Below are positions 1 to 8,845 of a stretch of 64,000 nt of DNA, one piece after another; the stretch's first letter is position 1, and each line of letters opens with the position of its first letter. Origin of the DNA: Aquicoccus porphyridii (GTDB lineage Bacteria; Pseudomonadota; Alphaproteobacteria; Rhodobacterales; Rhodobacteraceae); contig NZ_VINQ01000004.1 in assembly GCF_008369105.1 (NCBI RefSeq), positions 237,437 through 301,436 on the forward strand. Reading direction: 5' to 3'. The notes beneath the pieces are model-generated. The model saw only the letters and a program-made list of their open reading frames with translations. It did not search any database and was not told the origin of the DNA. A program made the translations under genes and the position numbers.

Positions 1-56
1 ACATCAAGCATCGCAAATGTCCCGAAAACACCAGACGCAGCCACGGTATCCGCGAT

Positions 57-638
57 TCACCCGGTTCCCGAAACGCCATGCCCGATCTCGATCACCTCGG
101 ATTCGGTCACGATCATGTCGAGCGGCTGATCGGTCGGCTCAAGCGGCAGGGTGTCGTCCTCCTGCGCGCCATAGGCAAACCCGATGGCCAGCGTCGGGCG
201 CTTGGCCCGCAGCATCTCCAGCGTGCGGTCATAGAACCCGCCGCCATAGCCCAACCGCCCGCCACGCCGATCGAACGCGACCAGCGGCACGATCAGGATC
301 TCGGGCTCGATGAAATCATCGACCGCCGGAATCATCGCCCCGAACGGGCCCTCGCGCAGCGCGCAACCCGGCTGCCAGCGCGAGAATTTGAGCGGCAGGC
401 CCCGCCCCATGATCACCGGCACGCAAACCGGCCCATGCGCGGCGGCCTCCTCCATCGCGGGCAACGGAGAGATCTCGGTGCGGATCGCCATGTAGCCCGA
501 CATCGGCACGCCCCGGTGCCCGGCCAGAACCTCGCTCAGATGCCCGGCCTCGCCCGGCCCTGCGGCTTCATGCGCGGCCTTGCGCCGGGCGAATGCCGCC
601 TTGCGCGCCGCCGCCTTGATGTCGGCAAGATCGGTCAT
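57..638 (-). CDS. fthC: 5-formyltetrahydrofolate cyclo-ligase
   Basis: Cytosolic enzyme converting 5-formyl-THF to 5,10-methenyl-THF with ATP, a folate salvage step. The protein is about 193 residues, normal for the family. The C-terminal half carries the substrate/ATP signature GRLGYGGGFYDRTL near residue 130, and an Arg/Lys-rich helix lies at the N-terminus. I take the ATG at 638 rather than the in-frame codon at 650 because it overlaps the mgtE stop as ATGA, the coupling used repeatedly in this window. It is therefore probably translated downstream of mgtE on the same message. Family assignment is secure; coupling is inferred. Confidence 0.93.
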   Translation of the reverse strand: MTDLADIKAAARKAAFARRKAAHEAAGPGEAGHLSEVLAGHRGVPMSGYMAIRTEISPLPAMEEAAAHGPVCVPVIMGRGLPLKFSRWQPGCALREGPFGAMIPAVDDFIEPEILIVPLVAFDRRGGRLGYGGGFYDRTLEMLRAKRPTLAIGFAYGAQEDDTLPLEPTDQPLDMIVTESEVIEIGHGVSGTG

Positions 639-2029
639 AACAGCACCCACGAGGCCAGCCCGAGAAAGGCGAAAAACCCGACCACGTCGGTCACCGTGGT
701 CACGAACGGCCCCGAGGCCAGCGCCGGGTCGATCTTCAGCCGGTCAAGCAGCAGCGGAATCACGATCCCGCCAAAGGCCGCCGCGACCTGCGTCATCAGC
801 ATCGCGCTGCCGATCACCACGGCCAGCATCGGCACCCCGAACCAGAACGCCGCCACCAGCGCCATGGCCAGGCCGAACAGCGCCCCGTTGAGCGCCCCCA
901 CCACCAGTTCGCGCCGGATGATACGCCGCGCGTTCTGCCCGGTCAGGTCACGGGTGGCGATCGCGCGCACCGCCACCGCCATCGTCTGCGTGCCCGCATT
1001 GCCCCCCATCGAGGCGACGATCGGCATCAGCACCGCAAGCGCCACCATCTGGTCGATCGTGTCCGAGAAGAGGTCGATCACCAGCGAGGCAAAGATCGCC
1101 GTGACCAGGTTCACGAACAGCCACGTGGCCCGCCCGCGCATGGTCTCCAGCACGTTATCCGAAAGGCTCGCCTCCTCGCTGACGCCCGCCATGCGCAGCA
1201 TGTCCTCCTCGTGCTCCTCGTCCAGCACGATCATCGCGTCGTCGATGGTGATCACCCCGGCCAACCGGCCCTCGTCATCCACCACCGGGGTGGAAATCAG
1301 GTGATACTGGTTGAACGCATAGGCCACGTCCTCTTCGTCCTGATCGACCGGGATCGTGCGAAAACTGTCCTCGGTCATGTCCTGCAACGCCTGCGCGCGC
1401 GGCGCCGACATGATCTTGCCCAGCGTCACGTAACCGGTGGGCCGGTGACGCGGATCGACCAGGATGACGTGATAGAACTGCTCGGGCAGGTCCTCCTTGC
1501 CGCGCATGAAGTCGATCGCCTCGCCGACGCTCCAATGCTCGGGCACCGCCACGACCTCGCGCTGCATCAACCGACCGGCCGAATCCTCCGGATAGCTCAG
1601 CGCCTGGCGCACCACCATCTGGTCGGCATCGTCGAGCGCGCCGATGATCGCCTGCTGCTGCGGCTCTTCGAGGTCTTCCAGAAGGTCGACCACGTCGTCG
1701 CTTTCCAGATCGCGCACCGCATCGGCAAGAACATCGGGATTGAGAACCCCGATCACCTCCTCGCGGATCGATTCGTCGAGCTCCGACAGGATGTCGCCAT
1801 CGAACTCGACCCCGTAAAGCGCGATCAGGCGGCGCCGGTCCGGGCTGTCGATCTGTTCGAGAAGGTCGGCGATGTCGGCCGCGTGCAACGGCTCCATCAA
1901 CTCGATCAGCGCGTCGCGGTCGCCCACGTCCACGGCATCGAGAATCGCCGCGACCTCGCGCCGGTTCAGCCCGTAACCCTCTTCTTCAAGGGGGGTCTCA
2001 TCCTCGGTCACCCGCTCCTGATCGTCCAT
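635..2029 (-). CDS. mgtE: Magnesium transporter MgtE
   Basis: Inner-membrane Mg2+ channel/transporter of about 464 residues. In order: an acidic N-terminal MgtE_N helical domain rich in ALIELMEPLHAADIADLL-type repeats, two CBS domains around residues 130-260, and five transmembrane helices in the last 180 residues, including the pore signature MGGNAGTQTMAVAVRA. The start at 2029 (MDDQERV) was chosen over the upstream codon at 2092 because an AGGGG ribosome site sits about 7 nt before it and the extra 21 residues do not resemble the family. First gene of a two-gene unit with fthC, which it overlaps by 4 nt. Confidence 0.95.
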   Translation of the reverse strand: MDDQERVTEDETPLEEEGYGLNRREVAAILDAVDVGDRDALIELMEPLHAADIADLLEQIDSPDRRRLIALYGVEFDGDILSELDESIREEVIGVLNPDVLADAVRDLESDDVVDLLEDLEEPQQQAIIGALDDADQMVVRQALSYPEDSAGRLMQREVVAVPEHWSVGEAIDFMRGKEDLPEQFYHVILVDPRHRPTGYVTLGKIMSAPRAQALQDMTEDSFRTIPVDQDEEDVAYAFNQYHLISTPVVDDEGRLAGVITIDDAMIVLDEEHEEDMLRMAGVSEEASLSDNVLETMRGRATWLFVNLVTAIFASLVIDLFSDTIDQMVALAVLMPIVASMGGNAGTQTMAVAVRAIATRDLTGQNARRIIRRELVVGALNGALFGLAMALVAAFWFGVPMLAVVIGSAMLMTQVAAAFGGIVIPLLLDRLKIDPALASGPFVTTVTDVVGFFAFLGLASWVLL

Positions 2030-2145
2030 CGCGCGCCCCTGTTCCCGTTCACCCGGACCATATGAGCAAACCCGCCCGGGGAACAGCAACAATGCGGCGA
2101 AACGGGCCGGTTTCGCGCCCTCCTCACCTCACCTGCAGGCTGGCC

Positions 2146-3489
2146 TCAGCTCCCGCTCCCGGCCAGCCGCGCCGCCAGCGCCACCTGCCGCGCCACCACC
2201 GCGCGCGGATCGACCGTCATCACCCGCCCATCCCGCACCACCACGCGCCCCTCGACCAGCAGATCACGCACCCCAACCGGCCCGGCCAGCAATATCGCCG
2301 CCGGGTCCCAGCTTCCGGCACTCTCGATCCCCGACACGTCCCAGATCGCCACATCCGCCCGCTTGCCCGGCATGATTCGCCCGCACTCATGCCGCCCCAG
2401 CACCTCGGCCCCGCCGCGCGTCGCGATCTCCAGCGCCTCGCGCGCGCTCATCGCGTCGGCCCCGCGCGCCACCCGCTGCAACAGCATCGCAGCCCGCGCC
2501 TCAAGCACAAGGTTCCCCGCATCGTTGCTGGCCGACCCATCGACGCCCAATCCCACGCGCAGCCCCGCATCGCGCATGTCGCGCAGTGGTGCGATCCCGC
2601 TGCCAAGGCGGCAATTGGAACAGGGGCAATGCGCCACGCCCGTGCCCGTGCGCGCGAACAGCTCGATCTCCTGCCCGTCGAGCTTCACGCAATGCGCATG
2701 CCACACGTCGTCCCCGGTCCAGCCCAGACCTTCGGCATATTGCCCCGGGCGACAGCCGAACATCTCAAGGCTATAGGCGACATCCTCCTCGTTCTCGGCG
2801 AGGTGGGTGTGCAGCATCACCCCCTTGTCCCGCGCCAGCAGCGCGGCATCGCGCATCAATTCGCGGCTCACCGAAAACGGCGAACAGGGCGCCACGCCCA
2901 CCCGCACCATCGCACCCTCGCTTGCGTCGTGATGGGCGTCGATCACCCGTATGCAATCGTCGAGAATCGCCGCCTCTCCCTCGACCAGCGCATCGGGCGG
3001 CAATCCGCCCGCGCTCTCGCCGATGCTCATCGCGCCGCGCGTCGGGTGAAACCGCAGCCCGACCTCGGCCGCCGCCGCGATCGTGTCATCAAGCCGCGCA
3101 CCATTGGGATAAAGATAAAGATGATCCGACGTCATCGTGCAGCCCGACAGCGCCAGTTCAATGAGCCCCGCCTGTGCACTCACGAACATCTCTTCCGGCC
3201 CCATCCGCGCCCAGATCGGATAAAGCGTCTTGAGCCACCCGAAGAGAAGCGCATCCTGCCCGCCCGGCACCGCGCGGGTCATGCTCTGGTAAAGGTGGTG
3301 ATGGGTGTTGACCAACCCCGGCGTCACCACGCACCCCGCCGCCGCGATCACCTCTCCACTGGTGCTGAGTCCGTGACCCACCTCCGCAATCACCCCGTCG
3401 CGGATCAATATGTCCGCGCCGCGCAATTCCGCGCGGCTGTCGTCCATGGTCAGGATATGGTCGGCATTTCGAATCAGGATCTCGGGCAT
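2146..3489 (-). CDS. 8-oxoguanine deaminase / amidohydrolase (cytosine deaminase superfamily)
   Basis: Zinc amidohydrolase of 447 residues, most like 8-oxoguanine deaminases and the hydroxydechloroatrazine ethylaminohydrolase group. Visible metal-site elements are NTHHHLYQS near residue 62, HTHLAENEED in the middle, HAHCVKLD soon after, and GVDGSASND late. The CSNCRLGSG stretch is typical of the 8-oxoguanine deaminase subgroup. Expected role: deamination of an oxidised or substituted purine in the cytosol. Single gene, with 116 bp to mgtE and 398 bp upstream to the next gene. Substrate is inferred; guanine or an s-triazine cannot be excluded. Confidence 0.85.
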   Translation of the reverse strand: MPEILIRNADHILTMDDSRAELRGADILIRDGVIAEVGHGLSTSGEVIAAAGCVVTPGLVNTHHHLYQSMTRAVPGGQDALLFGWLKTLYPIWARMGPEEMFVSAQAGLIELALSGCTMTSDHLYLYPNGARLDDTIAAAAEVGLRFHPTRGAMSIGESAGGLPPDALVEGEAAILDDCIRVIDAHHDASEGAMVRVGVAPCSPFSVSRELMRDAALLARDKGVMLHTHLAENEEDVAYSLEMFGCRPGQYAEGLGWTGDDVWHAHCVKLDGQEIELFARTGTGVAHCPCSNCRLGSGIAPLRDMRDAGLRVGLGVDGSASNDAGNLVLEARAAMLLQRVARGADAMSAREALEIATRGGAEVLGRHECGRIMPGKRADVAIWDVSGIESAGSWDPAAILLAGPVGVRDLLVEGRVVVRDGRVMTVDPRAVVARQVALAARLAGSGS

Positions 3490-3887
3490 GGCATCTCCCC
3501 TCGGACAAACCCGCCCCCCTCATCCGCAATCATCGCGCGCGGTGGAAAAGGGACCGAAGAACCGCGCGGCGGGTCCAGTATGCCCAAAGCAGTCCGCGCT
3601 CGGCAAGGGCGGTCGCATCCCGTCGCTCAGATCGGAGGACGCATCAGCGGCTGACCCAGGCAAAGCCTGGGGCGTGTCGCATTTGATTGGAAACACCCGC
3701 CCCGACCCAAGGCCGGGGCGAAGAGGCGCGAATCCGTTGCGCTGCGACATGCGCTAACATCCGGTTAAAATCCACCGCGCGCGCCGTTCACATTTGCCCC
3801 GCAAGCGCCCCGCGCCTGACCCGGCAGCCGGGCAACAGCCGGGCGGTGCACGCAAAGCACCCCCCGTTTTCGGCCCGCCGCGAATCA
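3490..3887. other. Intergenic region, no gene seen
   Basis: 398 bp between two minus-strand genes. ORFs here have no recognisable product and poor codon structure. It contains one copy of a 47-nt dispersed repeat (3819-3865) and a weak inverted repeat around 3698-3722 (CGCCCCG/CGGGGCG). A promoter for the deaminase gene should lie near 3490-3600, but I see no clear motif. Confidence 0.6.
3819..3865 (+). repeat. Dispersed 47-nt intergenic repeat, copy 1
   Basis: Begins ACCCGGCAGCCGGGCAACAG and ends CACCCCCC. A second copy of equal length lies at 32662-32708 in the same orientation; the first 24 positions differ at one base and the last 8 match. The CCGGCAGCCGG core can form a small hairpin. 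Here it lies just downstream of the histidinol-phosphatase-like gene. Confidence 0.6.
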
Positions 3888-4700
3888 TTAACCTTCGGCG
3901 ATCACCCGGCCCAGAATCTCCAGCGCCGCCGCATGTTGCACCCGTCCCGCCGCCGCGATGACCCGCCCGCCTTGCAGCGCCGGGCGACCCTGCCAGTCGG
4001 TCACGATTCCCCCCGCCGCCTCGATCACGCCGATGGGCGCCTGGATGTCATAGTTCGACAGGCCCGCCTCGATCACAAGGTCGATATGACCCGCCGCCAG
4101 AAGCGCGTAGGCATAGCAATCCAGCCCATAGCGGGTAAGCCTGCAAACCTTTGAAACTTCACGGAAAGCCGCACCTTCGACCACGCTGCCGACCTCGGGA
4201 AACGTGGTGCAGAGAATCGCCTCGGATAGTGGCCCCTCACCCCGGGTTTTCAAATCCCGCGCGCCCTGCGGCCCGGTCATCCTTGCCTGCCCGAACCCGC
4301 CCCAGAACCGTTCGCCGATATAGGGCTGGTCGATCATGCCAAAGCGCACGGCATCGGCATCCGACGCGGCGATCAGAACACCCCATGTCGGTGTGCCCGC
4401 AACAAAGCCCCGCGTGCCGTCAATCGGGTCAAGAACCCATGTCAACCCGCTGGAACCACTGTGTTTTTCGAATTCCTCGCCGATCACCGAATCGTCCGGC
4501 CGCCGCTCGGCCAGCACCGCGCGCATCGCCTTTTCGGCGGCGCGGTCGGCCTCGGTCACCGGGTCGAACCCGCCATCGGCGATCTTGTCGCCCTTGTCCT
4601 CGGCCACGAGAGTCGCGGCCCGGAAAAAGGGAAGGACCGCCCCGCGCGCCGCATCGGCCATCGCATGGGCGGTCCCCTGAATGTCGTCGCCGTCGCTCAC
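3888..4700 (-). CDS. hisN: Inositol monophosphatase family protein, likely histidinol-phosphatase
   Basis: 270-residue Mg2+-dependent phosphatase of the IMPase fold. Metal-binding signatures are visible: GEEFEKHSG near residue 73, WVLDPIDGTRGF near 88, and YDIQAPIGVIEAAGG near 217. The WGVL and GFVAGTPTWG context resembles HisN-type histidinol-phosphate phosphatases, which replace HisB phosphatase in many alphaproteobacteria; the reaction would be L-histidinol phosphate to L-histidinol. No other his genes are nearby, so the substrate is inferred. Inositol-1-phosphate is the alternative. Confidence 0.8.
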   Translation of the reverse strand: MSDGDDIQGTAHAMADAARGAVLPFFRAATLVAEDKGDKIADGGFDPVTEADRAAEKAMRAVLAERRPDDSVIGEEFEKHSGSSGLTWVLDPIDGTRGFVAGTPTWGVLIAASDADAVRFGMIDQPYIGERFWGGFGQARMTGPQGARDLKTRGEGPLSEAILCTTFPEVGSVVEGAAFREVSKVCRLTRYGLDCYAYALLAAGHIDLVIEAGLSNYDIQAPIGVIEAAGGIVTDWQGRPALQGGRVIAAAGRVQHAAALEILGRVIAEG

Positions 4701-4772
4701 TCCCGCCGCTCCTCGCCTGCAAAATCAGGCCCGGAAATAGCGCGCGCCAAGCCCCGGCTCAAGCCAATCTGA

Positions 4773-5144
4773 TCAGGACACGTCGGACAGAACCCGCGCC
4801 AGATCGAACAGGCGTCGGCGCTGGTTCTCGGGAATGGAATAATACGAGCGCACCAGGTCGAGCGCCTCCTTGTCCCCCATCAGGTCCGCAGGCACCGCCT
4901 CGTCCCGGTCCCTTGCCACATCCGCGTCTTCAAGCCCTTCAAAGAAAAAGCTTACCGGCACATCAAGTGCTTCCGAGATATCCCAGAGGCGTGACGCGCT
5001 CACGCGGTTGGCCCCCGTCTCGTATTTCTGGATTTGCTGAAACTTGATCCCGACCTTCTCGGCCAGTTGTTGTTGCGTCATGCCCACAAGCCACCGACGG
5101 TGGCGAATACGTTTGCCGACATGCACGTCCACGGGATGTGCCAT
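4773..5144 (-). CDS. XRE-family transcriptional regulator (PraR-like)
   Basis: 123-residue DNA-binding protein. The N-terminal helix-turn-helix (residues 10-65) reads RHRRWLVGMTQQQLAEKVG followed by FQQIQKYETGANRVSASRLW. This is nearly invariant in a cytosolic Cro/CI-type regulator family of alphaproteobacteria that includes Rhizobium PraR. The short C-terminal segment (RSYYSIPENQRRRLFDLAR) is also typical. It is monocistronic and divergent from the quinone oxidoreductase gene across 319 bp. An ATG at 5144 with a GAGGAGA site just upstream supports the start. Confidence 0.88.
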   Translation of the reverse strand: MAHPVDVHVGKRIRHRRWLVGMTQQQLAEKVGIKFQQIQKYETGANRVSASRLWDISEALDVPVSFFFEGLEDADVARDRDEAVPADLMGDKEALDLVRSYYSIPENQRRRLFDLARVLSDVS

Positions 5145-5463
5145 TCACGTCTCCTCTTCAAATTAGTCCTCGTTACCCAGACTCGCACCCCCAATTCGCT
5201 TGGTAGGCTTTGGGCTGCAATTTGAACGCGAATCCAGAAAGGGCGAAATCGCGTGCGTATTTGTTTATCAGGACGGGGCGGAAATTCAACACTTTTACAC
5301 CCGATTTTGGCGAGCTTTCCCTTGCGTCAATCTATTTCTGCGTGTTGAGCCTGCGAGAAAAAGCGTTGCAAAAACAAATGCTTCCGCAATATGTGGAAAA
5401 CCCGGCCAAACTGGCGTATCGAACCAGTCACGGGATTCGTCACATTCACGCGGGGATCTTATC
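5145..5463. other. Divergent promoter region between XRE gene and quinone oxidoreductase gene
   Basis: 319 bp that is visibly richer in A and T than its surroundings, as expected for two divergent promoters. It holds several A tracts and TTG words, but no motif I can name with confidence. No gene is seen, although open frames run through it from 5200. Confidence 0.5.
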
Positions 5464-6423
5464 ATGCGCGCTTTCCAGATCGAAACCTTCGACACGCCAC
5501 CCCGACTGGTCGAAGCTACCACGCCGGAACCCGTCAAAGGAGAAATTCGCCTGCGCATCCACGCATGTGGATTGAATTTTGCCGACCTGCTGATGAGCCA
5601 GGGCAAATACCAGGACACGCCCACCCCGCCCTTCACCCTCGGGATGGAGGTCGCGGGCGTGGTCGACGCACTTGGCCCCGGCGTGACCGGCCCCGCGCCG
5701 GGCACCCGCGTCGTCGTGTTCGGCGGGCGGGGCGGGCTGGCCGAGACGGGGTGCTTTCCCGCCGACCGCGTCACGCCGATCCCCGATGACATGCCCTTTA
5801 CCGATGCCGCGGCCCTGCAGATCGCCTATGGAACAAGCCATGTCGCGCTCGATCACAAGGCGCGGCTCAAACCGGGCGAAACCCTCCTGGTGCTGGGCGC
5901 GGCGGGGGGCGTGGGTCTCACCGCCGTCGAGATCGGCAAGCTGATGGGCGCCCGGGTCATCGCCTGCGCCCGTGGGCGTGACAAGCTCGAGATCGCCGCC
6001 CGGGCCGGGGCCGATCACCTGATCGACGCGCGCACCGAAGACATCCGCGAAACCGTCAAGGCACTGGGCGGGGCCGACGTGGCCTATGACCCGGTGGGCG
6101 GCGATCAGTTCACCGCCGCCCTGCGCGCCTGCAACCCCGAGGCCCGCATCCTCGCCATCGGCTTCGCCAGCGGCGACGTGCCGCAGATTCCCGCCAATCA
6201 TCTTTTGGTTAAAAATGTCGACGTTCTGGGCTTCTACTGGGGCGGCTACCTCAAATTCCGCCCCTCCGTCATCACCCAAAGCCTCACCACCCTGCTCGAC
6301 TGGTACGGCCAAGGATTGATCAAACCGCATGTCAGCCACGTGCTACCGCTCGACCGCGCCGCCGAAGGGCTCGAATTGTTGCGCAGCCGCGCCTCGACCG
6401 GCAAGGTGGTGATCACCCCGTGA
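5464..6423 (+). CDS. NADPH:quinone oxidoreductase family protein
   Basis: 319-residue cytosolic medium-chain reductase of the zinc-independent quinone reductase group. It has an N-terminal GroES-like domain and a Rossmann domain with LGAAGGVGLTAVEIGKLMGA near residue 143, the NADPH site. The structural zinc cysteines of true alcohol dehydrogenases are absent. I set the start at ATG 5464 (MRAFQIETFD); the frame stays open back to 5200, but the upstream part has no homology-like character. It probably reduces quinones or enones; the substrate is unknown. Confidence 0.88.
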   Translation: MRAFQIETFDTPPRLVEATTPEPVKGEIRLRIHACGLNFADLLMSQGKYQDTPTPPFTLGMEVAGVVDALGPGVTGPAPGTRVVVFGGRGGLAETGCFPADRVTPIPDDMPFTDAAALQIAYGTSHVALDHKARLKPGETLLVLGAAGGVGLTAVEIGKLMGARVIACARGRDKLEIAARAGADHLIDARTEDIRETVKALGGADVAYDPVGGDQFTAALRACNPEARILAIGFASGDVPQIPANHLLVKNVDVLGFYWGGYLKFRPSVITQSLTTLLDWYGQGLIKPHVSHVLPLDRAAEGLELLRSRASTGKVVITP

Positions 6424-6571
6424 CGCCACCGATCGGGCGCGGGCGGAAACAGTCAATTCGGCAGGTTCCGAACCGGAAAAGCTTGAAATGAGGGCCTGAC
6501 TCACCGATATTCAAAACGAAGACCCGATCGCATGATGCGACCGGGATGAATGTTGCAACTCGGAGGCTTTG

Positions 6572-7348
6572 ATGGCTGAACTGAACACGATCCGGACAAC
6601 GGCGGGTGCCCGCTCTTCCGCGATTGACCAAGGGCTGCGCGCCCATATGAACAAGGTCTATGGCACGATGTCCATCGGCATGCTCATCACCGCGCTCGCG
6701 GCTTGGGCGATTGCCGGGCTTGCCGTCACGACCGACCCTGCCGCTGCCGTTGGGCAGATCGGCAATGGCAAATTGCTGACCGGACTTGGTGCCGCGATCT
6801 ACACCTCGCCGCTGCGCTGGGTGGTGATGCTCGCGCCGCTGGGCATGATCTTTGCCTTCGGCGCGCTCACCAATCGGATCTCGGCGGCCGGGGCACAGCT
6901 CTTCTTCTGGACCTTCGCGGCGCTGATCGGCGTCTCGCTCAGCTCGATCTTCATCTTCTACACGTCCTATTCGATCATCCAGACCTTCCTCGTGACGGCA
7001 ATCGCCTTCGGGGGCCTGTCGCTCTGGGGTTACACCACGAAAAAGGACATCTCGGGCTGGGGCAGCTTCCTGATCATGGGCGTGATCGGCCTTCTGGTCG
7101 CGATGGTCATCAACTGGTTCCTGCAATCGCCGGCGATGATGTACGCGATCTCGATGATCGGCGTGCTGATCTTCGCGGGGCTCACCGCCTATGACACACA
7201 GCGGATCAAGAGCACCTATCTCGCCCATGCCCATCACGGCGACACCGAATGGCTTGAGAAGTCGGCGATCCACGGGGCGTTGAACCTCTATCTCGACTTC
7301 CTCAACATGTTCCAGTTCCTCCTGATGTTCATGGGGCAGCAGGAATAG
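6572..7348 (+). CDS. BAX inhibitor-1 / YccA family membrane protein
   Basis: 258-residue inner-membrane protein with seven hydrophobic segments and an acidic/His-containing tail. Characteristic stretches are GLRAHMNKVYGTMSIGML at the N-terminus and AYDTQRIKSTY near residue 208, the Ca2+/pH-sensing region of the TMBIM family. Start ATG 6572 is preceded by CGGAGG at 6561-6566. Followed by a strong intrinsic terminator, so it is monocistronic. Family members influence membrane protein quality control and Ca2+ leak; the exact role here is unknown. Confidence 0.92.
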   Translation: MAELNTIRTTAGARSSAIDQGLRAHMNKVYGTMSIGMLITALAAWAIAGLAVTTDPAAAVGQIGNGKLLTGLGAAIYTSPLRWVVMLAPLGMIFAFGALTNRISAAGAQLFFWTFAALIGVSLSSIFIFYTSYSIIQTFLVTAIAFGGLSLWGYTTKKDISGWGSFLIMGVIGLLVAMVINWFLQSPAMMYAISMIGVLIFAGLTAYDTQRIKSTYLAHAHHGDTEWLEKSAIHGALNLYLDFLNMFQFLLMFMGQQE

Positions 7349-7371
7349 GGCAACCGCCGATACCAACGCTG

Positions 7372-7406
7372 AAAGGGCCGGTCACAGCGACCGGCCCTTT
7401 TTCTTT
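7372..7406 (+). terminator. Intrinsic terminator after the BAX inhibitor-like gene
   Basis: Perfect 12-bp stem AAAGGGCCGGTC / GACCGGCCCTTT with loop ACAGC, followed by TTTCTTTT. It starts 23 bp after the stop codon. Confidence 0.93.
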
Positions 7407-7453
7407 TGGCAAGGATGACCCGATCCATCCGGGCGCAACCGCCCGCGCCCCGC

Positions 7454-7483
7454 AAAAGAAAAAGCCGCCCCCGAAGGCGCGGC
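7454..7483 (-). terminator. Intrinsic terminator after rpmG
   Basis: Read on the minus strand: an 8-bp stem GCCGCGCC / GGGGCGGC with one mismatch and a TTCG loop, followed by TTTTTCTTTT. It lies 26 bp beyond the rpmG stop. Confidence 0.8.
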
Positions 7484-7509
7484 CCCAATCTTCCCAAGGT
7501 CAGGCGATC

Positions 7510-7677
7510 TTACTTGATCTTGCCTTCCTTGTATTCGACATGCTTGCGCGCGACCGGGTCGTATTTGCGTATGCTCATCTTCTCGGTCATCGTGCGCGCG
7601 TTCTTTTTCGTCACGTAGAAATGGCCCGTGCCCGCGGTCGAGTTCAGGCGGATTTTGATTGTGGTCGGCTTCGCCAT
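7510..7677 (-). CDS. rpmG: 50S ribosomal protein L33
   Basis: 55-residue ribosomal protein. Translation begins [18 protein letters not shown] and continues through [11 protein letters not shown] to EYKEGKIK, the usual alphaproteobacterial L33 without the zinc CxxC pairs, so it is a zinc-independent form. Length and start are certain: an AGGAGA site sits 6 nt before the ATG at 7677. It stands alone with its own terminator. No second L33 copy is seen in the window. Confidence 0.96.
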   Translation of the reverse strand: MAKPTTIKIRLNSTAGTGHFYVTKKNARTMTEKMSIRKYDPVARKHVEYKEGKIK

Positions 7678-7756
7678 TGGTCTTCTCCTGCGGCGGGCGT
7701 CATTGCGCCCGCGAAAATCTCATGAAGCCTGTCTTTTAACGATGCGCGCCCCCGAG

Positions 7757-8185
7757 TCAACCACGTTTCTCGACCGGGCCGGGCGGAAACAGCAGATCAT
7801 AGGCCCAGTTGAACGCGAACGCGTAGAGAAGATAAAATGCCGCCATCGAAAGATCGAGCCAGAACGCCTCGATAAACCCGATATCCAGGTGCCACGCGAT
7901 GAATGGCAACAGGATGATCAGCAACCCCGCCTCGAACAGCATCGCATGGACGACCCTGAGCCACAGCGGCTTGCGCAGTGCCCCGGTCAACCGCACAAGC
8001 ACCCGGTCGAACGCCAGGTTGTAGATATAGACCCACACCATCGCCAGCGTCGTGCCCACAAGGGCAACCGTGCCGATTTCCGCCATCGGATAGCCAAGCC
8101 CCCATGACCCGAGCAACGTAAGGATCAAGAGGCCCGACACCTCGAAGGAAACCGCGTGAACAATCCTGTCCCAGGTGGTGCGCAT
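7757..8185 (-). CDS. PACE efflux transporter (two BTP domains)
   Basis: 142-residue inner-membrane protein with four predicted helices arranged as two repeats of the bacterial transmembrane pair domain: RIVHAVSFEVSGLLIL near residue 8 and RVVHAMLFEAGLLIIL near residue 76. This duplicated RxxHAxxFE motif defines the proteobacterial antimicrobial compound efflux (PACE) family of AceI, which exports biocides or polyamines using the proton gradient. Start ATG 8185. Natural substrate unknown. Confidence 0.88.
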   Translation of the reverse strand: MRTTWDRIVHAVSFEVSGLLILTLLGSWGLGYPMAEIGTVALVGTTLAMVWVYIYNLAFDRVLVRLTGALRKPLWLRVVHAMLFEAGLLIILLPFIAWHLDIGFIEAFWLDLSMAAFYLLYAFAFNWAYDLLFPPGPVEKRG

Positions 8186-8420
8186 GTCGCCGCCCCCAAT
8201 CATTTCTCCGGGTCGTCCCGGACATGTCGCCCGATCATCGGGGGAGGCCGTCCTCTCTTGGACGAAACATAGGTTACCACGCCGCGGGATGCCAGCCTGT
8301 CGCAACCAGGGCGTGTTGCACTCGATCGGCCTCAAGCATTCACCCCGCGGCGCGAAGCGCGGCCACGGTATTGCCGATCCAGGTCGTTCCCGAAACGCCA
8401 AGTATGGTCGATATGATTGC

Positions 8421-8834
8421 GCGGAGGGCCTGTAAGCCGGATTCTGTCCAAGGGGTCGCCCCCTCTGGATGACCATTCCTCTGATCCCGCGATTGCCCGC
8501 GGGCTCAAGCTGCCAACCCGGATCGCTCGGGCCAAGGCGCCCCTGCCGCGATATCCCGGACCGTGATCCGGGATCAGGCCAGCGCACGATCCCTATTCGG
8601 CATTGCTCCCGGTGGGGCTTGCCATGCGGGCGCTGTTGCCAGCCCCCCGGTGGGCTCTTACCCCACCGTTTCACCCTTACCAGCGTGCCGCAAAGCGGCG
8701 CGCGTGGCGGTCTGTTCTCTGTGGCGCTTTCCGTCGGGTTGCCCCGCCCGGGCGTTACCCGGCACCGTTGCCTTGTGGAGTCCGGACTTTCCTCGCAAGA
8801 CCCGAAAGCCTCACGCGGCCATCCGGCCCTCCGC
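8421..8834 (-). ncRNA. rnpB: RNase P RNA, bacterial class A
   Basis: Catalytic RNA of RNase P, read on the minus strand. The 5' end GCGGAGGGCC pairs with the 3' end GGCCCUCCGC to form P1. The conserved GAGGAAAGUCCGGACU lies about 40 nt in (complement at 8777-8792), and the universal 3' segment ACAGAAUCCGGCUUACAGGCC is complementary to 8427-8447. Length of about 414 nt is normal. Ends are placed by P1 pairing and may be off by a few bases. Confidence 0.95.
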
Positions 8835-8845
8835 GCAGACCCCAG

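Noticed and set aside
3520-3750. Small minus-strand ORF of 76 codons
   Set aside because: No ribosome site, no family character and overlap with GC-rich inverted repeats; treated as non-coding.
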